Both the position numbers and the translations under genes were made by a program. Below are positions 10,487-21,516 of a stretch of DNA of 64,000 nt, one piece after another. Source of the DNA: Palaemon carinicauda (lineage: Eukaryota > Arthropoda > Malacostraca > Decapoda > Palaemonidae). Within the stretch, counting starts at the first letter, position 1. Every line of letters begins with the position of its first letter. The notes below the pieces were generated by a model that searched no databases, was not told where the DNA came from, and saw only the letters and a program-made list of their open reading frames with translations. The DNA is taken from assembly GCF_036898095.1 (NCBI RefSeq), contig NC_090726.1:41088191-41152190 (forward strand), read 5' to 3'.

Positions 10487-12955
10487 ATGAGTGAGAAAAT
10501 TCATTATCATGTTTGTGCGAATGATATTTGCAAGGTGAGGTTGCCGAAAGTTTCGGTTGACCCTCACACTATCTGTATGGGTTGCAGGGGGTTTGAATGT
10601 GCTTTAGATAATAAGTGCAAGGAATGCGAGGTTTTAAGTGATGATGATTGGTTAGCTATGAAGCGCTATGTGCGCAAACTTGAGATTGATAGAGTTAGAA
10701 GAGCTAAATCAAAGTCAAAGTCTGCTAGTGAGCCTAGCTTAGATTTATCTATTGACCCTTTGCTTGTGACCCCTTTTGAAGGTATTCCTTCCCCAAATGT
10801 AGTGACTCCTGCCCCTTCTACAGGATCTGTGCCTACGGATGACCCTGGGTATGCTAAATTAGCTGCTGAATTGGAGGCCATTAAAGCACAGTTGGAGGCC
10901 TTTAAAGGTAAGGGTATAGGTGAAATTAGTGCTTGTGAAAGTGCAGTGGAGGTGGCGACTGATCGAATCTGTCATACCCCTAGGTCTAGACCTCTACCAA
11001 GCTCCCAGGACCAAGGGAGAAGGTACGTCGAAAGCCGAAAGGGGGTGAGAGGTGCTTATCCTCGGTCAGTCGTCGCCTCAGACAGTCCTGTTGCGATCTC
11101 CCAGGCTGCTCTTGACCGCCGTAGGAAAGGCGTGTCGGATACGTTTGTGTCTTCACCTGATCGTTCTCCCAGACGTAATTGGCGTTACGAATCAAGACCA
11201 ATAAAGAGAGGGTGGAACCGGGACTTGCAGTCTCGCTCTCCCTCTCCCGGTTCGAGTAGCAGAGACCCTGATCCTTCGGAAGACGATTTTGATGTTCCTG
11301 TTAAAAGGGCGAAACAGAGAGTCCTTAGCCCAGTTAATCCTGCTAGACTCCCTACTTCTTCTGCCAGCGCTCCCAGTCAAGCCGTATGACAACTGCCGTC
11401 TTCGGGACCGCGAGAGCCAGCGGAGGTTGCTAAAGCTTTCATGGTTGTTATGCAGGAACAACTTTCTTCGTTAGTTAAAGCTTTCAGCCACCCTTCTCTG
11501 TCCGTCAGACGTAAGGACGTCTCTTTGTCTGTTAAGAGATCTTCTTCTAAGAGAGATTTTAGTATCTCTCCCAAGAAACCTCTGCGCACTTCGTCGGCCG
11601 TACGACAACGCACACCCTCTTCATCGGCACGCTGCCAGGAATTTCCTTCCCCCCTCTCCCGGCGCCAGGACGATACTGCCTCTCGTTCTCGGCGCCATGA
11701 CGATTCCGTTTCCCTTTCGAAACGCCTGGACGTTACTGCCTCGTTTCTTAGGAAACAGGATGAATGCAGTCTGCATTTTCAAGGCGAAGGCAGCCTGCAT
11801 CTTCAGGACGCTTCCGTTTCTCGTCATCGTGACGATACTGCCTCTCGTCATCGTGACGATACCGCTTCTCGTCATCATGACGATACCGCTTCTCGCCGAC
11901 TGGATGTTAGCGGCGCTCGGCGCCAGGATTCAAACAGCTCTCGCTGCCAGACTGCTGGCAACCCAACTCTTCGGGATGTTATCCATGAGCAGGACCTCGA
12001 AGATATTTCGGAAGAGGAAGAAAAACCTGCCGACTCTTCTAGTGATTATAAGGTTCTTTCTCGCTCTCTTTTGGAACTTCATGGGGAGGAATTTCAACCT
12101 TCGGCCCCTCGTTCTCCTCAGTCTCAATTTACCAGGAAGAAAGCTACTAAGTCTTCAGCCTTCATCAAAATGAAACTTTCAATTTCGGCCAGGAAAGCTC
12201 TCGCTAAAGTGGATGATTGGATGAAGGAACGGAGACAAGCTGTCAAGACCACCTTTTCTTTTCCACCGTCTCGGCTCGCTTCCAAGGCCGGTATGTGGTA
12301 TGAGACATGGGAACCTTTGGGGTTAGAAGTGCCTTCCTCCTCCCAAGGTGACTTCTCGGCTCTTGTGGACTCGGCAAAAAGGCATGCTTTAAACTCTGCC
12401 AAGGTGATGTGGTCCATGTCGGAGCTTGATCCCCTCGTCAAGGGAATTTTCAGGGTTTTCGAGGTTTTCAGCTTCCAGGACTGGTCTCTCGGGACTCTGG
12501 CCAGGAAGTCTGAACTCCTGGAGGACACGAAGGACCTGACGAGTATCATGTCCTGCATGGACAAAGCTCTAAGGGATGGAGCTAATGAATTGGCTTCCCT
12601 TTTCTCAGCAGGGGTCTTAAAAAAGAGGGCCCTTTTGTGCTCCTTCACCTCTAGATCTGTGACTGTTGCCCAGAAGTCGGAGCTACTTTACGCCCCTTTT
12701 TCACGTCATCTTTTTCCTGAAGCTCTGGTCAGAGATATCTCCCTTTTTCTGGCTCAGAAGGCTACTCAGGACCTTTTGTCTCGGTCGGCTAGAAAGACCT
12801 TACCTGTTGCTCCTGCTCCTCTGAAGGAGGAGGAGAAGAAGTTTCAACAGCCCTTTCGGGGCAAGATCTCCTCGAGAGCGGATTTTAGGGGGAGAAGACA
12901 AGAGTCAGGGCCAAGGACCAGCAGGGGTGCGTTTAGGCCCCGGTCCAAAAAATGA
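10487..12955 (+). pseudogene. DIRS C Gag-like protein, one in-frame TGA
   Basis: Start is ATG at 10487 (MSEKIHYHVC). The frame runs about 820 codons to TGA at 12953-12955 with a single internal TGA at 11387-11389. A CGA-to-TGA change at a CpG would explain it, so the two halves were probably one gene. Residues 10-55 hold a Cys cluster with a DPHTICMGCRGFEC core, shared with element A. The middle is disordered and Ser/Arg-rich with 24-base repeats encoding RHRDDTAS-type units (about 11815-11905). The C-terminal third is a folded-looking segment, then an Arg/Gly-rich tail. Assignment as Gag rests on position and on the shared Cys motif; no capsid domain was proved. Confidence 0.72.
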
Positions 12956-12956
12956 G

Positions 12957-15014
12957 ATGGAAGTCCTCCAGACACCAGTAGGGGCAAGACTGTCTCGTTT
13001 TTGGCAGTCTTGGAAAAGGAGAGGGGCGGACACCTGGTCCCCCTCAGTCGTCAAGGAAGGTTACAAAATCCCCTTTTTAAAGAAACCACCTCTCTCAGAC
13101 TCTCCCCTAGCCTTAGTGGCTCAGTACACCGACGCGGGGGAACGAGAGGCTCTTCTGGAGCTAGTCGACCAGATGTTGGTCAAGGGAGCAATAGAGCCAG
13201 TTCAAGACCTCGCCTCCCCAGGCTTTTACAATCGCCTGTTTCTGGTTCCCAAGAACTCGAGTGGATGGAGACCAGTCCTAGATGTCAGCTCTCTGAACGC
13301 CTTCGTGGAGAAAACAAAGTTCTCCATGGAGACGACTCAGTCAGTGCTGGCTGCAGTTCGTCCAGGAGACTGGATGGTTTCTCTCGACCTGCAGGACGCT
13401 TATTTTCACGTCCCCATTCATCCGTCTTCGAGGAGATATCTGAGGTTTGTGTTTCAGGGCAAGTGCTTCCAGTTCAGGGCACTTTGCTTCGGTCTCAGCA
13501 CAGCTCCCCAAGTTTTCACCAGACTAATGGCGAATGTGGCAGGCTGGTTACACCAGGAGGGGATAAGGGTCTCCTTCTATCTAAACGACTGGCTGATCCG
13601 GTCACAGTCGAAAGAGAAATGTCTGGAGGACTTAATGAAAACTTATACGATCACTCAGGACCTGGGACTCATCGTCAACTGGGGGAAGTCTCAGACCGAG
13701 CCGAATCAGACTATTCTCTATTTGGGGATAGTTCTGAATTCAGTTCTTTTTCAGGCTTCTCCCTCCCAGGAGAGGCAGACCAGGTGCCTGGACACAGTCA
13801 AAGACTTTTTGAGGAAGCAGGAATGCTCAGCAAAGAAGTGGATGAGTCTGCTGGGAACTCTATCCTCCCTGGAGCAGTTTGTCCCTTTAGGGAGACTGCA
13901 CCTAAGGCCTCTGCAACACTTCCTTGCAAAGGTTTGGAACAGAAAGATCCAGGAGGACACTTTTTCTTTTCCCATTCCGACAGAGATCAAGGATCTTTTA
14001 ATGTGGTGGCTGGACCCAGCTCTGTTGGGAAAAGGGATCTCCTTGTTCAAGAAAAACCCCGACCTAGTGTTATTCTCAGACGCGTCCGAGTCAGGCTGGG
14101 GAGCAACACTAGGGAACAAAGAGGTCTCGGGTATTTGGGAAGGGAGTCAGGTCAGTTGGCATATCAACAGGAAGGAAATGATGGCCATTTTGTTAGGGCT
14201 CAAGGCCTTCAAAACCTCGGTGTCGGGAAAGACTGTGGAGATCAATTCTGACAACACCACAGCTCTCGCGTACATAAGGAAGCAAGGGGGAACTCACTCC
14301 CTCTCTCTGTTCTCAACTGCGAGAGAGCTTCTCCTCTGGGCGAACGAGAACGAGACCCAGCTGTTGACAAGGTTTGTTCAAGGGCAGAGAAACGTCAGGG
14401 CAGACATGCTCAGCAGGAGGGGACAAGTCCTTCCTACAGAGTGGACTCTCAACCCGCATGTCTGTCGGAGCCTCTGGAAGTTGTGGGGTAGACCAGTAAT
14501 AGACCTTTTCACCTCCGGTCTAAACAAGAGGATCCCCAACTACTGCTCCCTAGTCCCGGATGAGGAAGCTGTTGCAGTGGATGCCTTCTTGATGGATTGG
14601 ACGGGGCTGGACATGTATGCCTTTCCCCCGTTCAAGATCATCAATCTGGTTGTCAGGAAATTCGCTCTCCTCGATTTGGGACGAATGATCCTAGTGGCTC
14701 CATTTTGGCCTGCGAGGGAATGGTTCACCGAAGTGGTAGGGTTGCTGATGGACTTTCCAAGAAGACTCCCGGCAAGTCCAGATCTTCTCAGACAACCCCA
14801 CTTCGAGAGACTTCACCAAAACCCCCTCGCTCTCAATCTGACTGCCTTCAGACTGTCGAGAAGCTCGTTAGATCTCGAGGCTTTTCGGCACAAGCGGCGA
14901 AAGCTATTGCCAGGGCAAGGAGGATCTCTTCACAAAGAGTCTACCAGTCAAAGTGGGAGACCTTTAGAGCTTGGTGCAGGAGGCACAAGGTTTCCTCGTC
15001 CTCTACCCCTCTAA
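12957..15014 (+). CDS. DIRS C reverse transcriptase-RNase H-methyltransferase, altered active site
   Basis: ATG at 12957 follows the gag TGA by one base and is in the +1 frame. RT motifs are LDVSSLNAFVEKTKFSMET, SLDLQDAYFHVPI (Asp), CFGLSTAPQVFTRL and FYLNDWLI. The YxDD position reads Asn-Asp (AAC at 13584-13586) where E1 has Asp-Asp. RNase H follows: LFSDASESGWGA, NRKEMMAIL, NSDNTTALAYIRKQGG. The methyltransferase-like part has VIDLFTSGLN and MYAFPPFKII. The 3' end overlaps the recombinase ORF by several hundred bases. The ORF is otherwise full length. The Asn should abolish or sharply reduce polymerisation, judging from the known role of this Asp in RTs. Confidence 0.92.
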   Translation: MEVLQTPVGARLSRFWQSWKRRGADTWSPSVVKEGYKIPFLKKPPLSDSPLALVAQYTDAGEREALLELVDQMLVKGAIEPVQDLASPGFYNRLFLVPKNSSGWRPVLDVSSLNAFVEKTKFSMETTQSVLAAVRPGDWMVSLDLQDAYFHVPIHPSSRRYLRFVFQGKCFQFRALCFGLSTAPQVFTRLMANVAGWLHQEGIRVSFYLNDWLIRSQSKEKCLEDLMKTYTITQDLGLIVNWGKSQTEPNQTILYLGIVLNSVLFQASPSQERQTRCLDTVKDFLRKQECSAKKWMSLLGTLSSLEQFVPLGRLHLRPLQHFLAKVWNRKIQEDTFSFPIPTEIKDLLMWWLDPALLGKGISLFKKNPDLVLFSDASESGWGATLGNKEVSGIWEGSQVSWHINRKEMMAILLGLKAFKTSVSGKTVEINSDNTTALAYIRKQGGTHSLSLFSTARELLLWANENETQLLTRFVQGQRNVRADMLSRRGQVLPTEWTLNPHVCRSLWKLWGRPVIDLFTSGLNKRIPNYCSLVPDEEAVAVDAFLMDWTGLDMYAFPPFKIINLVVRKFALLDLGRMILVAPFWPAREWFTEVVGLLMDFPRRLPASPDLLRQPHFERLHQNPLALNLTAFRLSRSSLDLEAFRHKRRKLLPGQGGSLHKESTSQSGRPLELGAGGTRFPRPLPL

Positions 15015-15916
15015 GCCAGATTGCAGACTTACTTTTGTACCTCAGGCAGGATGCTAAGCTGGCTGTATCTACCATTAAAGGATACAGGAGCATGCTCTCA
15101 ACCGTCTTTAGGCATAGAGGCTTAGAGTTATCTCAGAATAAGGACTTGCAGGACCTCATTAGGTCTTTTGAGACAACGAAGCAGGTGCACTTAAGACCCC
15201 CTTCTTGGAACCTGGATGTGGTGCTTAAGTTTTTGTGCTCCAGGAAGTTTGAGCCTATCTCGCAAGCTTCTCTGCGAGATGTGACTAAGAAAACCCTCTT
15301 CCTTTTGTCTCTAGCGACTGCCAGGAGGATCAGCGAGGTCCAGGCAATCGAGAAGCGTGTAGGCTTCACCCTAAATGGAGAGGTTTGTGCCTTGAGGTTC
15401 GACTTTCTCGCCAAGAATGAGAACCCTTCGAAACCCTGGCCTATGACTTTTGAAGTCCCTAACCTCACGAATCTAGTAGGTCAGGAACAGGAAAGCCTCC
15501 TCTGCCCGGTTAGGGCTCTCAAGGCTTATTTGGCCCACACTAAGAGCTTGAGGGGTGCTTCCAACTCCTTATGGTGTTCGGTGAAGGATCCTCAAAAACC
15601 CCTGTCAAAGAACGCTTTGTCCTTTTTCCTGAGGGAAACTATTAGGGAAGCCCACCTCTTTTGTGAGGAAGAAAACTTCGCCCTGTTAAAAGTATGGGCT
15701 CATGAAGTAAGGGCCATTGCTGCTTCGCTGGCATGCCGGAAAAATATGTCAGTTAAGCAGATCATGGACGCAACGTTCTGGAGGAGCAACTCTGTCTTCG
15801 CTTCTCATTACCTCAGAGAGGTAAGAGTGGACTATGACAAGTGTTATACCTTGGGCCCATACGTAGCTGCGGCTTCTAGATTAGGCAAAGGAGTTACTAC
15901 CCCCACTCAACCTTAG
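14597..15916 (+). CDS. DIRS C tyrosine recombinase
   Basis: The frame is open from 14597 with homology to recombinases from about 14800, after a Pro/Ser-rich leader. The SAM-like N-terminal domain includes VYQSKWETFRAWCRR and STIKGYRSMLSTVF. The catalytic domain has Arg in ATARRISEV, His-x-x-Arg in AHEVRAIAA and the nucleophile Tyr in FASHYLREV. The ORF ends TAG at 15916 with no interruption, so this is the only complete recombinase in the window. It overlaps the RT ORF in the -1 frame, which is the gag frame. Its job would be integration of circular element DNA. The exact translation start is not determined. Confidence 0.9.
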   Translation: MDGAGHVCLSPVQDHQSGCQEIRSPRFGTNDPSGSILACEGMVHRSGRVADGLSKKTPGKSRSSQTTPLRETSPKPPRSQSDCLQTVEKLVRSRGFSAQAAKAIARARRISSQRVYQSKWETFRAWCRRHKVSSSSTPLSQIADLLLYLRQDAKLAVSTIKGYRSMLSTVFRHRGLELSQNKDLQDLIRSFETTKQVHLRPPSWNLDVVLKFLCSRKFEPISQASLRDVTKKTLFLLSLATARRISEVQAIEKRVGFTLNGEVCALRFDFLAKNENPSKPWPMTFEVPNLTNLVGQEQESLLCPVRALKAYLAHTKSLRGASNSLWCSVKDPQKPLSKNALSFFLRETIREAHLFCEEENFALLKVWAHEVRAIAASLACRKNMSVKQIMDATFWRSNSVFASHYLREVRVDYDKCYTLGPYVAAASRLGKGVTTPTQP

Positions 15917-16315
15917 TTTATGTACTTGTATATGGGTTTGTGTTTTTTATGGTTGTCTGAGGTCCTCGTCCTGTGGTACGGTTCCCTCAGTCCAGATAGA
16001 TAGTTTATATCTATTTCTGCAAGGTTAGATGGTTAGCTTTAGTAAGGTTGCAGGTTTTTTATATGGGAAGGTAGTTTTCTGAAGTCTAGTCAAGTTGTTG
16101 GTCCTACCCCTTTGACAGACTTGATTGAGTTGTTTGCAGCGTAGCAGGTCTACTCCTGGCTGAACACTCCTAAGGGAAAGCGACTCCAGAGGCAGTTACC
16201 TTTGAAGTCAGCTACCTTAGCAGGTAAGGAATCAAGGTGTTTGTTCTCCTACAACTCTTTTGTTGTTTCCCCAACTATGTTTTTCTGTCTGTTTCCCTCC
16301 TCCAAATGTGTGAAT
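15917..16315. other. DIRS C 3' untranslated segment
   Basis: T-rich sequence between the recombinase stop and the ICR, with no ORF or motif recognised. Confidence 0.55.
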
Positions 16316-16440
16316 CAGCTATATATATATATATAACTGCCAGGTAAGTTCTATTCATAAAAATTGAGTTTTTATGATAAAACAAAGTTTTATGAATACT
16401 TTCCTGGCAGTTATATATATATTTTAAAGCCCACCCACCT
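16316..16440. repeat. DIRS C internal complementary region
   Basis: TATAACTGCCAGGTAAGTTC followed by TATTCATAAAA complements the left end (10151-10190). Directly after it, TTTTTATGATAAAACAAAG and TTTTATGAATAC complement the right end (16560-16600). The two halves meet near 16365, giving the classical end-to-end joint of DIRS elements. The first half ends in GTTCTATTC and the right end in GTATTC, which separates the two ends unambiguously. Confidence 0.92.
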
Positions 16441-16600
16441 CCCCTCAGGAGACAGGTCGGTCAAAGATAATCTGAGGAACAGAACCACCATAAGGCGGTT
16501 GCCGCGATTTTCGATTAAATTCTGCCGCAGTCGGTGACTCAGCTATATATATATAACTGCCAGGTAAGTATTCATAAAACTTTGTTTTATCATAAAAACT
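16441..16600. repeat. DIRS C right inverted terminal repeat
   Basis: Inverted copy of 10151-10335 with the distinct terminal extension AAAACTTTGTTTTATCATAA at 16577-16596. Confidence 0.88.
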
Positions 16601-16661
16601 CCATTTTTGCTTTTTCTAGTTTCTGTGTGTTTGGAAGTTGGCCTCGACCGTTATCATCGCT

Positions 16662-19600
16662 ATGCGCAAGTGCCCTGGACTCGCTGGCCGCCCTTGTGGG
16701 ACCTTCATGTCAGCGGAGGACACCGATCCTCACACCCTTTGCCCGCAGTGCCGAGGTCAACGGTGTGAGAGAGAGAATACTTTCAGTGAGTGTAGGGAGT
16801 GGTCTGCCTCTCAGTGGGAGAAGTTCGGCCGTCGGCGTAAGAAGAAGTCCAAGAGAGACCGTTCTCCTTCAAGGGTAGCCTTGAAGAAGGAAGGCTCTAA
16901 GGACTCCTCTTCCGCCGCCCTAACCTTCCCCAAAGCTTCACTCGATCGGTCTCTCGTGAGAGGCCGTCGAGTGGTAGCGCAGGCCCTAGTGGTGTTTCCC
17001 GACCTCGGGGGGCGGGAGAGGGCGTTGCCTCCCTTGGCGAGGCAGCTCCCTCTTTTCCTCCGGGGGAGGGTATTATGGATTTTATTGAACATGACCAAAC
17101 TGTCTCTAATAATGATTTGTTTCAGCTTTGGGCTTCCTTGGGGCTTAAGGGTTCGCCCTCCAAGGAAGCCCTGTTTGACCTGATCCAGCTGGGGGCTGCA
17201 GTCAAACAGTCGCCGGTAATACCTGAGGTACTGTACTCCCTTTGGATATTGTCGACTCTGTCTTGGCAGGGCCTTCCGACGGGTCTGGTCAAACCCCTGC
17301 TGCTGCGCCTGTTGCAGACGTTGCTGAAGGCTCTCCTCCCCCCTTCAAACATCCTTCGAGGGGAAAGGGGAGTCCCACGGTCTCTCCTGCGGGGGGGTCT
17401 CCCTCTCGGGGGAGCGCGCTGACAGAGACTCCTCTTCAGAGGACCGATGACTTGGACGCCCTTCCTCAAGGTCGAATTTGCCGTAAGGCCCGTCGGCCTC
17501 TCCGCAGCAGAGGACTTCCTTCTCCCTATAAGGGAGTTAGGAGGCGCCTCTTTGGGTCTTCCTCGCCTGCGCCTTCCCCTGAGGAGGAGCCTCCCCGTCA
17601 GAAGCAGACTGTCGCAGTATCGTCCCTTGACCTCTCCGCAGATCGTTCGCGATCTCCTTCGCCTGCCAGACCTTCCGACCTGCCTTCTCCGTTCCTGGCT
17701 GCAGATGCGCTTTGGGCACCTTCTCACCCTGTCATCCGACAGGCACCGATCCCTTCGGGGAAAAGGGACTCTACCCACGGTGTGGGTAAGTCCCTTGCAC
17801 GTCAGGGTTCCCCTGCGCGCTCAACTGCGCGTTCGCGTGCAGTAGCGCACAAGCGCTCTCTAGAATTGCAGTCTTCGGACTCAACTCGCCAGCGCTCTCC
17901 TGCTCGCCAGTGCTCTCCTACTCGCAGGTCTCCTGTAAATCAGCAGCGCCCTCATGTTCCTGATGTGCGCAAGGCGCACCTTCATTCTCCTGAGCGCCCT
18001 CCTTCTCCTGCGCGCAGACGCGCAACTACGCAGCCTGTTCCTGATGCGCGCCCAGAGCGCCAACGATCGCCAGATCTGGACTTAGGCAAGGGTTCCATCC
18101 CGTCGCCTCGCCCTCGCGCCCTTCTGCTCCTGCGCAGCAGCGCACGCGCTCTCCGGTGCGCCCATCTAGAGCTCCTGTTCGCGAGCGTTCGCCTGCGTGT
18201 TCTTCTCCTTCCATCTCTTCGGATGCGCACAGTAACCTTACTACGCGCCAACGATCTCCTGCGCGCCCGCGCGATCACTCGCCTGTGCGCAAATGCTCTC
18301 CTAAGCGCCAACGCCCTCTTCAGGCTGATCGCTCCAGATCTCCGACTCGTCCGCGTGATAAATCGCCTGTGCGCAGTCGTTCGCCTGTCCGTGGTACGCG
18401 CCGTCATTCTCCGTTGCGTTTTCAGGAGTCCACGCGACATCGCTCGCCAACGCTCCAGCACTCACCAACGCGCTAGCGCTCGCCGCCTTGCAAACGCTCG
18501 CCAAGTCGCTCGCGACATTACTCTCCCGAACATCACCGTTCACCTACGGGCTGCCAGTGGTCGCCTAGTTTTCAGCGCACCCCTTCACCTACGCGCCCAC
18601 GTGCACCTTCACATGCACGCCAACGCACCCGCTCGACAATGCGTCCCTTCGCACGCGCGTCCGCGCGCCCACTCGCCAGCTCGCTCACGCGGCCACTCGC
18701 CAGCAAGCCCGCGCACGAATGCGCCCACGCGCATTCTTCTCCATGCGGCAACGCGCCTGCGCTTCAAAAATCGCCCGCGCGCTATCACTCGAATGCCCCA
18801 TCGCGCGAGCGCCGCCGCGATCCCCATTCTCGCAGGGATCATCAGCGCGGCCAACTGATAGTGACGCCGACTTCCAGATCTTCCTCTGGATCGCCACCGC
18901 GCAAGCGTAGGACTACCTACCAGGATCAGGACCAGGAAGGATCTACGGAGAGGTCCATGTAACATTCTCTTTCTTCTTTTCAGGCAGGCCCCGTGGTGTC
19001 CACTCCGAAGGGTCAGGAGATCCCCTTCCCTTCAGCAGGGATAACTGACACTGCGTCAGTTACCCGTCAGCCTTGGTTCCGTCACATAATGAACGTAGTG
19101 GTTCAGGCTGTGAAGCCTGCCCTCGTTGATTTGGGACTTAAACCAACGGCAGACTCATCCCCGCTGAAGAGAAGGAGAGGAGTGGACTGCGTGGTGACTT
19201 CTCCCCGGGAGAAGTTGGCTCCCAAGAGGTCCGTCAGGAAGGCTCCTTCCCCTTCGCGGTCGGTTTCTCCTTCTCCCGTGGACGAAGTTTTTCCGTCCTC
19301 AGGAGAATCCAGTGAGGCAGGGGTTTCGCCCACGGCACCAATGGGAGGAACCCCTCCTCTTAGGAGAGAAACTTCTCGCGAGGAAGGTTCCTTCCAGACC
19401 TCTTTGCTGGAGTCCTGTATTCCTCCTAGGAGGGAGCCCAAGGACTCCAGGATCCGTCCAGAGCCAACCAGACCCCAGGAGAACGTCCACGTGTCTCCCC
19501 AAGATGAGCCTTTGAGGACCGGAGACTTAGCTGCCAGTCCGCAAGGAGGAGAGCAGTTCGAGTCAGAACACGCTTTCTGGCAGGTCCTAAGCTTGATGAG

Positions 19601-20453
19601 GCAACTCAACAAGTTTAAGGACCCATAGACTGCCCCTCGAGAGGGCAAGGATACGGTGCTAGACCAAGTCTACGGCACCCAGAAACCTCTTAAGACCAGC
19701 GTAGCGTTGCCTTGGTCCAAAGGGGTGAAAGGGGCCAGGGACAGGGTTGAAGCCCAGCTCTCCGAGCTCGCCTCCTCTGGTCGTTCTTCTGCCGGGCACA
19801 AACTCCTCCCGCCTCCTCGAGTACATCAGAGGAGGTACTTCGAGATCATGGGGGATTCCAGTATGGCTCTTCCACTTCACCATTCTGTGGAAGAGCTGAC
19901 CAGGGGAACTTCTCTCGAGAAGCTCTCTGCTCGGCAGGTGACATTCTCGGCGCCGGAGATCCTGTGCCTAGAGAAGGTCGCGAAGAGTGCCATGCAGGCA
20001 ACTTTGTGGCTGGACATTTGGCTGGGATCTCTGGGCATCCTATTGTGCTCTGAGGATCTGTCCAAGGAGTGCAATAGGAAGGCCTTGGAGACCTTCCTCC
20101 TCTCGGGCACACGTTCGATCGAGTTCCTGGCTCACCAGGTTACTAATCTGTGGGCTAACTCGATCCGCAAGCGTCGTGACACAGTGACCGAGAGGTTCCA
20201 TCCGAAGGTCCCCGCCGTGGATGTCTGCAGGCTCAGGCACTCCTCCATCACTGGGAGAGATCTGCTTGAGCCCAAGGAGATAGAACGAACAGCTGAGAGG
20301 TGGAGGAGATTGAATCAGGATTCTCTCCTCCAGAGGGCCCTTACATCTCGGCCCTACAAGCCTCCAGTGCCTCAACAGCAACAGCAGCCTCGCAAGACAC
20401 CGAAGCAGGCTCCGGCAGCTAAGACAAGTGTGTCTAAGCCGCAGCCCTTTTAA
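16662..20453 (+). pseudogene. DIRS A Gag-like protein, fragmented
   Basis: ATG at 16662 opens a protein beginning MRKCPGLAGRPCGTF with a DPHTLCPQCRGQRC core like element C Gag. The frame is broken near 16930-17240, then a Ser/Arg/Pro-rich middle follows with many RSP and SPxR units (17242-18960, itself frame-shifted near 18110 and 18480). The C-terminal part is in one frame from 18993 to 20453 except for TAG at 19626-19628, where CAG is likely ancestral. That part has an ordered helical-looking section (about 19800-20290) and a Gln/Lys-rich tail ending TAA at 20453. The RT ORF is +1 and overlaps its end. The gene is dead; only family and layout are informative. Confidence 0.65.
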
Positions 20454-20454
20454 A

Positions 20455-21242
20455 CCAAGGACAGAAGGCGCGGCAAGTCCTCTAGGGGAGGAAAGAATCC
20501 TAGGGGTAGCGGCTGAGGCCGCAAACGCTAGGATTGGCAATCCCCCTGCGTGTCCACCTGTGGGGGGATGCCTAAAAAGTTGCGTGCACAGGTGGCAGCA
20601 ACTTGGGGCCAATTCTTGGACGGTCTCCGTGATCGGCCAAGGTTATCGCGTCCCATTCATGACATCTCTACCTCCCCTGACAGCGAATCCAGTGTTGCTG
20701 TACTCCTATGCCATGGGATCGGCAAAGGGGTTAGCCCTTCGGGCAGAAGTCGAGACCATGCTCAAGAAGGATGCTCTCTAGGAGGTCGACGACGGCTCTC
20801 CAGGCTTCTTCAGTCGACTCTTTCTTGTAAAGAAGTCGTCTGGAGGCTGGAGACCGGTCATCGACCTCTCAGCCCTGAACAAGTTTGTCAAACAAACTTC
20901 GTTCAGCATGGAGACAGCGGACACGGTCAGACTTGCAGTGAGACTGCAAGACTTCATGTGCACACTGGATCTGAAGGACGCGTACTTCCAGATCCCAATC
21001 CATCTGTCTTCCAGAAAGTACTTAAGATTCAGCCTAGACAGCAAGATCTACCAGTTCAAGGTGCTGTGTTTTGGTCTGTCTACAGCACCTCAGGTGTTCA
21101 CCAGAGTGTTCACACTGATTTCGTCTTGGGCGCACAGGAATGTCATACGTCTCCTCCGTTATCTGGACAACTGGCTGATCCTGGCAGACTCGGAGTAGAC
21201 CCTTCTTCGACACCGGGACAGACTTCTGGAGATTTGCCAAGA
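20455..21242 (+). pseudogene. DIRS A reverse transcriptase, first part
   Basis: The reading frame (with bases at 20428, 20431 and so on) carries WTVSVIGQGYRVPF, GWRPVIDLSALNKFVKQ, TLDLKDAYFQIPI (catalytic Asp), CFGLSTAPQVFTRVF and RYLDNWLILADSE. TAG codons at 20779-20781 and 21196-21198 interrupt it. The second Asp of YLDD is Asn (AAC at 21169-21171), consistent with a CpG transition from GACGAC. Element D begins at 21243, so the remaining RT, RNase H and methyltransferase continue at 25554. Confidence 0.85.
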
Positions 21243-21516
21243 TCTGGTGATCTTTTCATACTTTGTTTACTTACCTGATGGAGGCAGTCAAAGCAACTTA
21301 TCAAGTAATTCTCTGTTTCTTTTGTATTTCCTTTTGTTTATTCCATTTGTATTCATTTGGTTTAATTAGTTTTACTTTGAGGATCTAACATAGTTTGTAT
21401 TACATTTATTATGGGGTCTGCTAATTATGTTCATGGTGGTTTCAGGGAATAATCTACTGAAGTTTAAGTTGAATAAAGCTTGGGTAGCAGCAGCCAAGTC
21501 TTTTAATGTCATAACA
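21243..21516 (+). repeat. 5' LTR of element D, missing its first 55 bases
   Basis: Matches 25278-25553 to the terminal ATAACA. The first 55 bases of the 3' LTR (25223-25277) are absent. The shared TCTGG at the break could be a microhomology deletion joint. AATAAA at 21472-21477 is a probable poly(A) signal. Confidence 0.88.

Larger units (their letters stand above)
10151..16600 (+). mobile_element. DIRS retrotransposon C, nearly complete, nested in A
   Basis: The left end TTTTTATGAATAGAACTTAC at 10151 and the right end at about 16600 (TTTTATCATAAAAACT) are both complemented within the ICR at 16316-16405. Three ORFs occur in DIRS order: gag (10487-12955), RT-RNase H-MT (12957-15014) and tyrosine recombinase (ending 15916). 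It is the best preserved DIRS here: recombinase and RT frames are uninterrupted, gag has a single internal TGA, and the RT active site reads YLND instead of YLDD. Insertion was into the left repeat of A. Confidence 0.92.

Noticed and set aside
17122..18965. Arg-rich minus-strand frames in element A Gag
   Set aside because: They mirror the GC-rich RSP-coding region and have no motifs.
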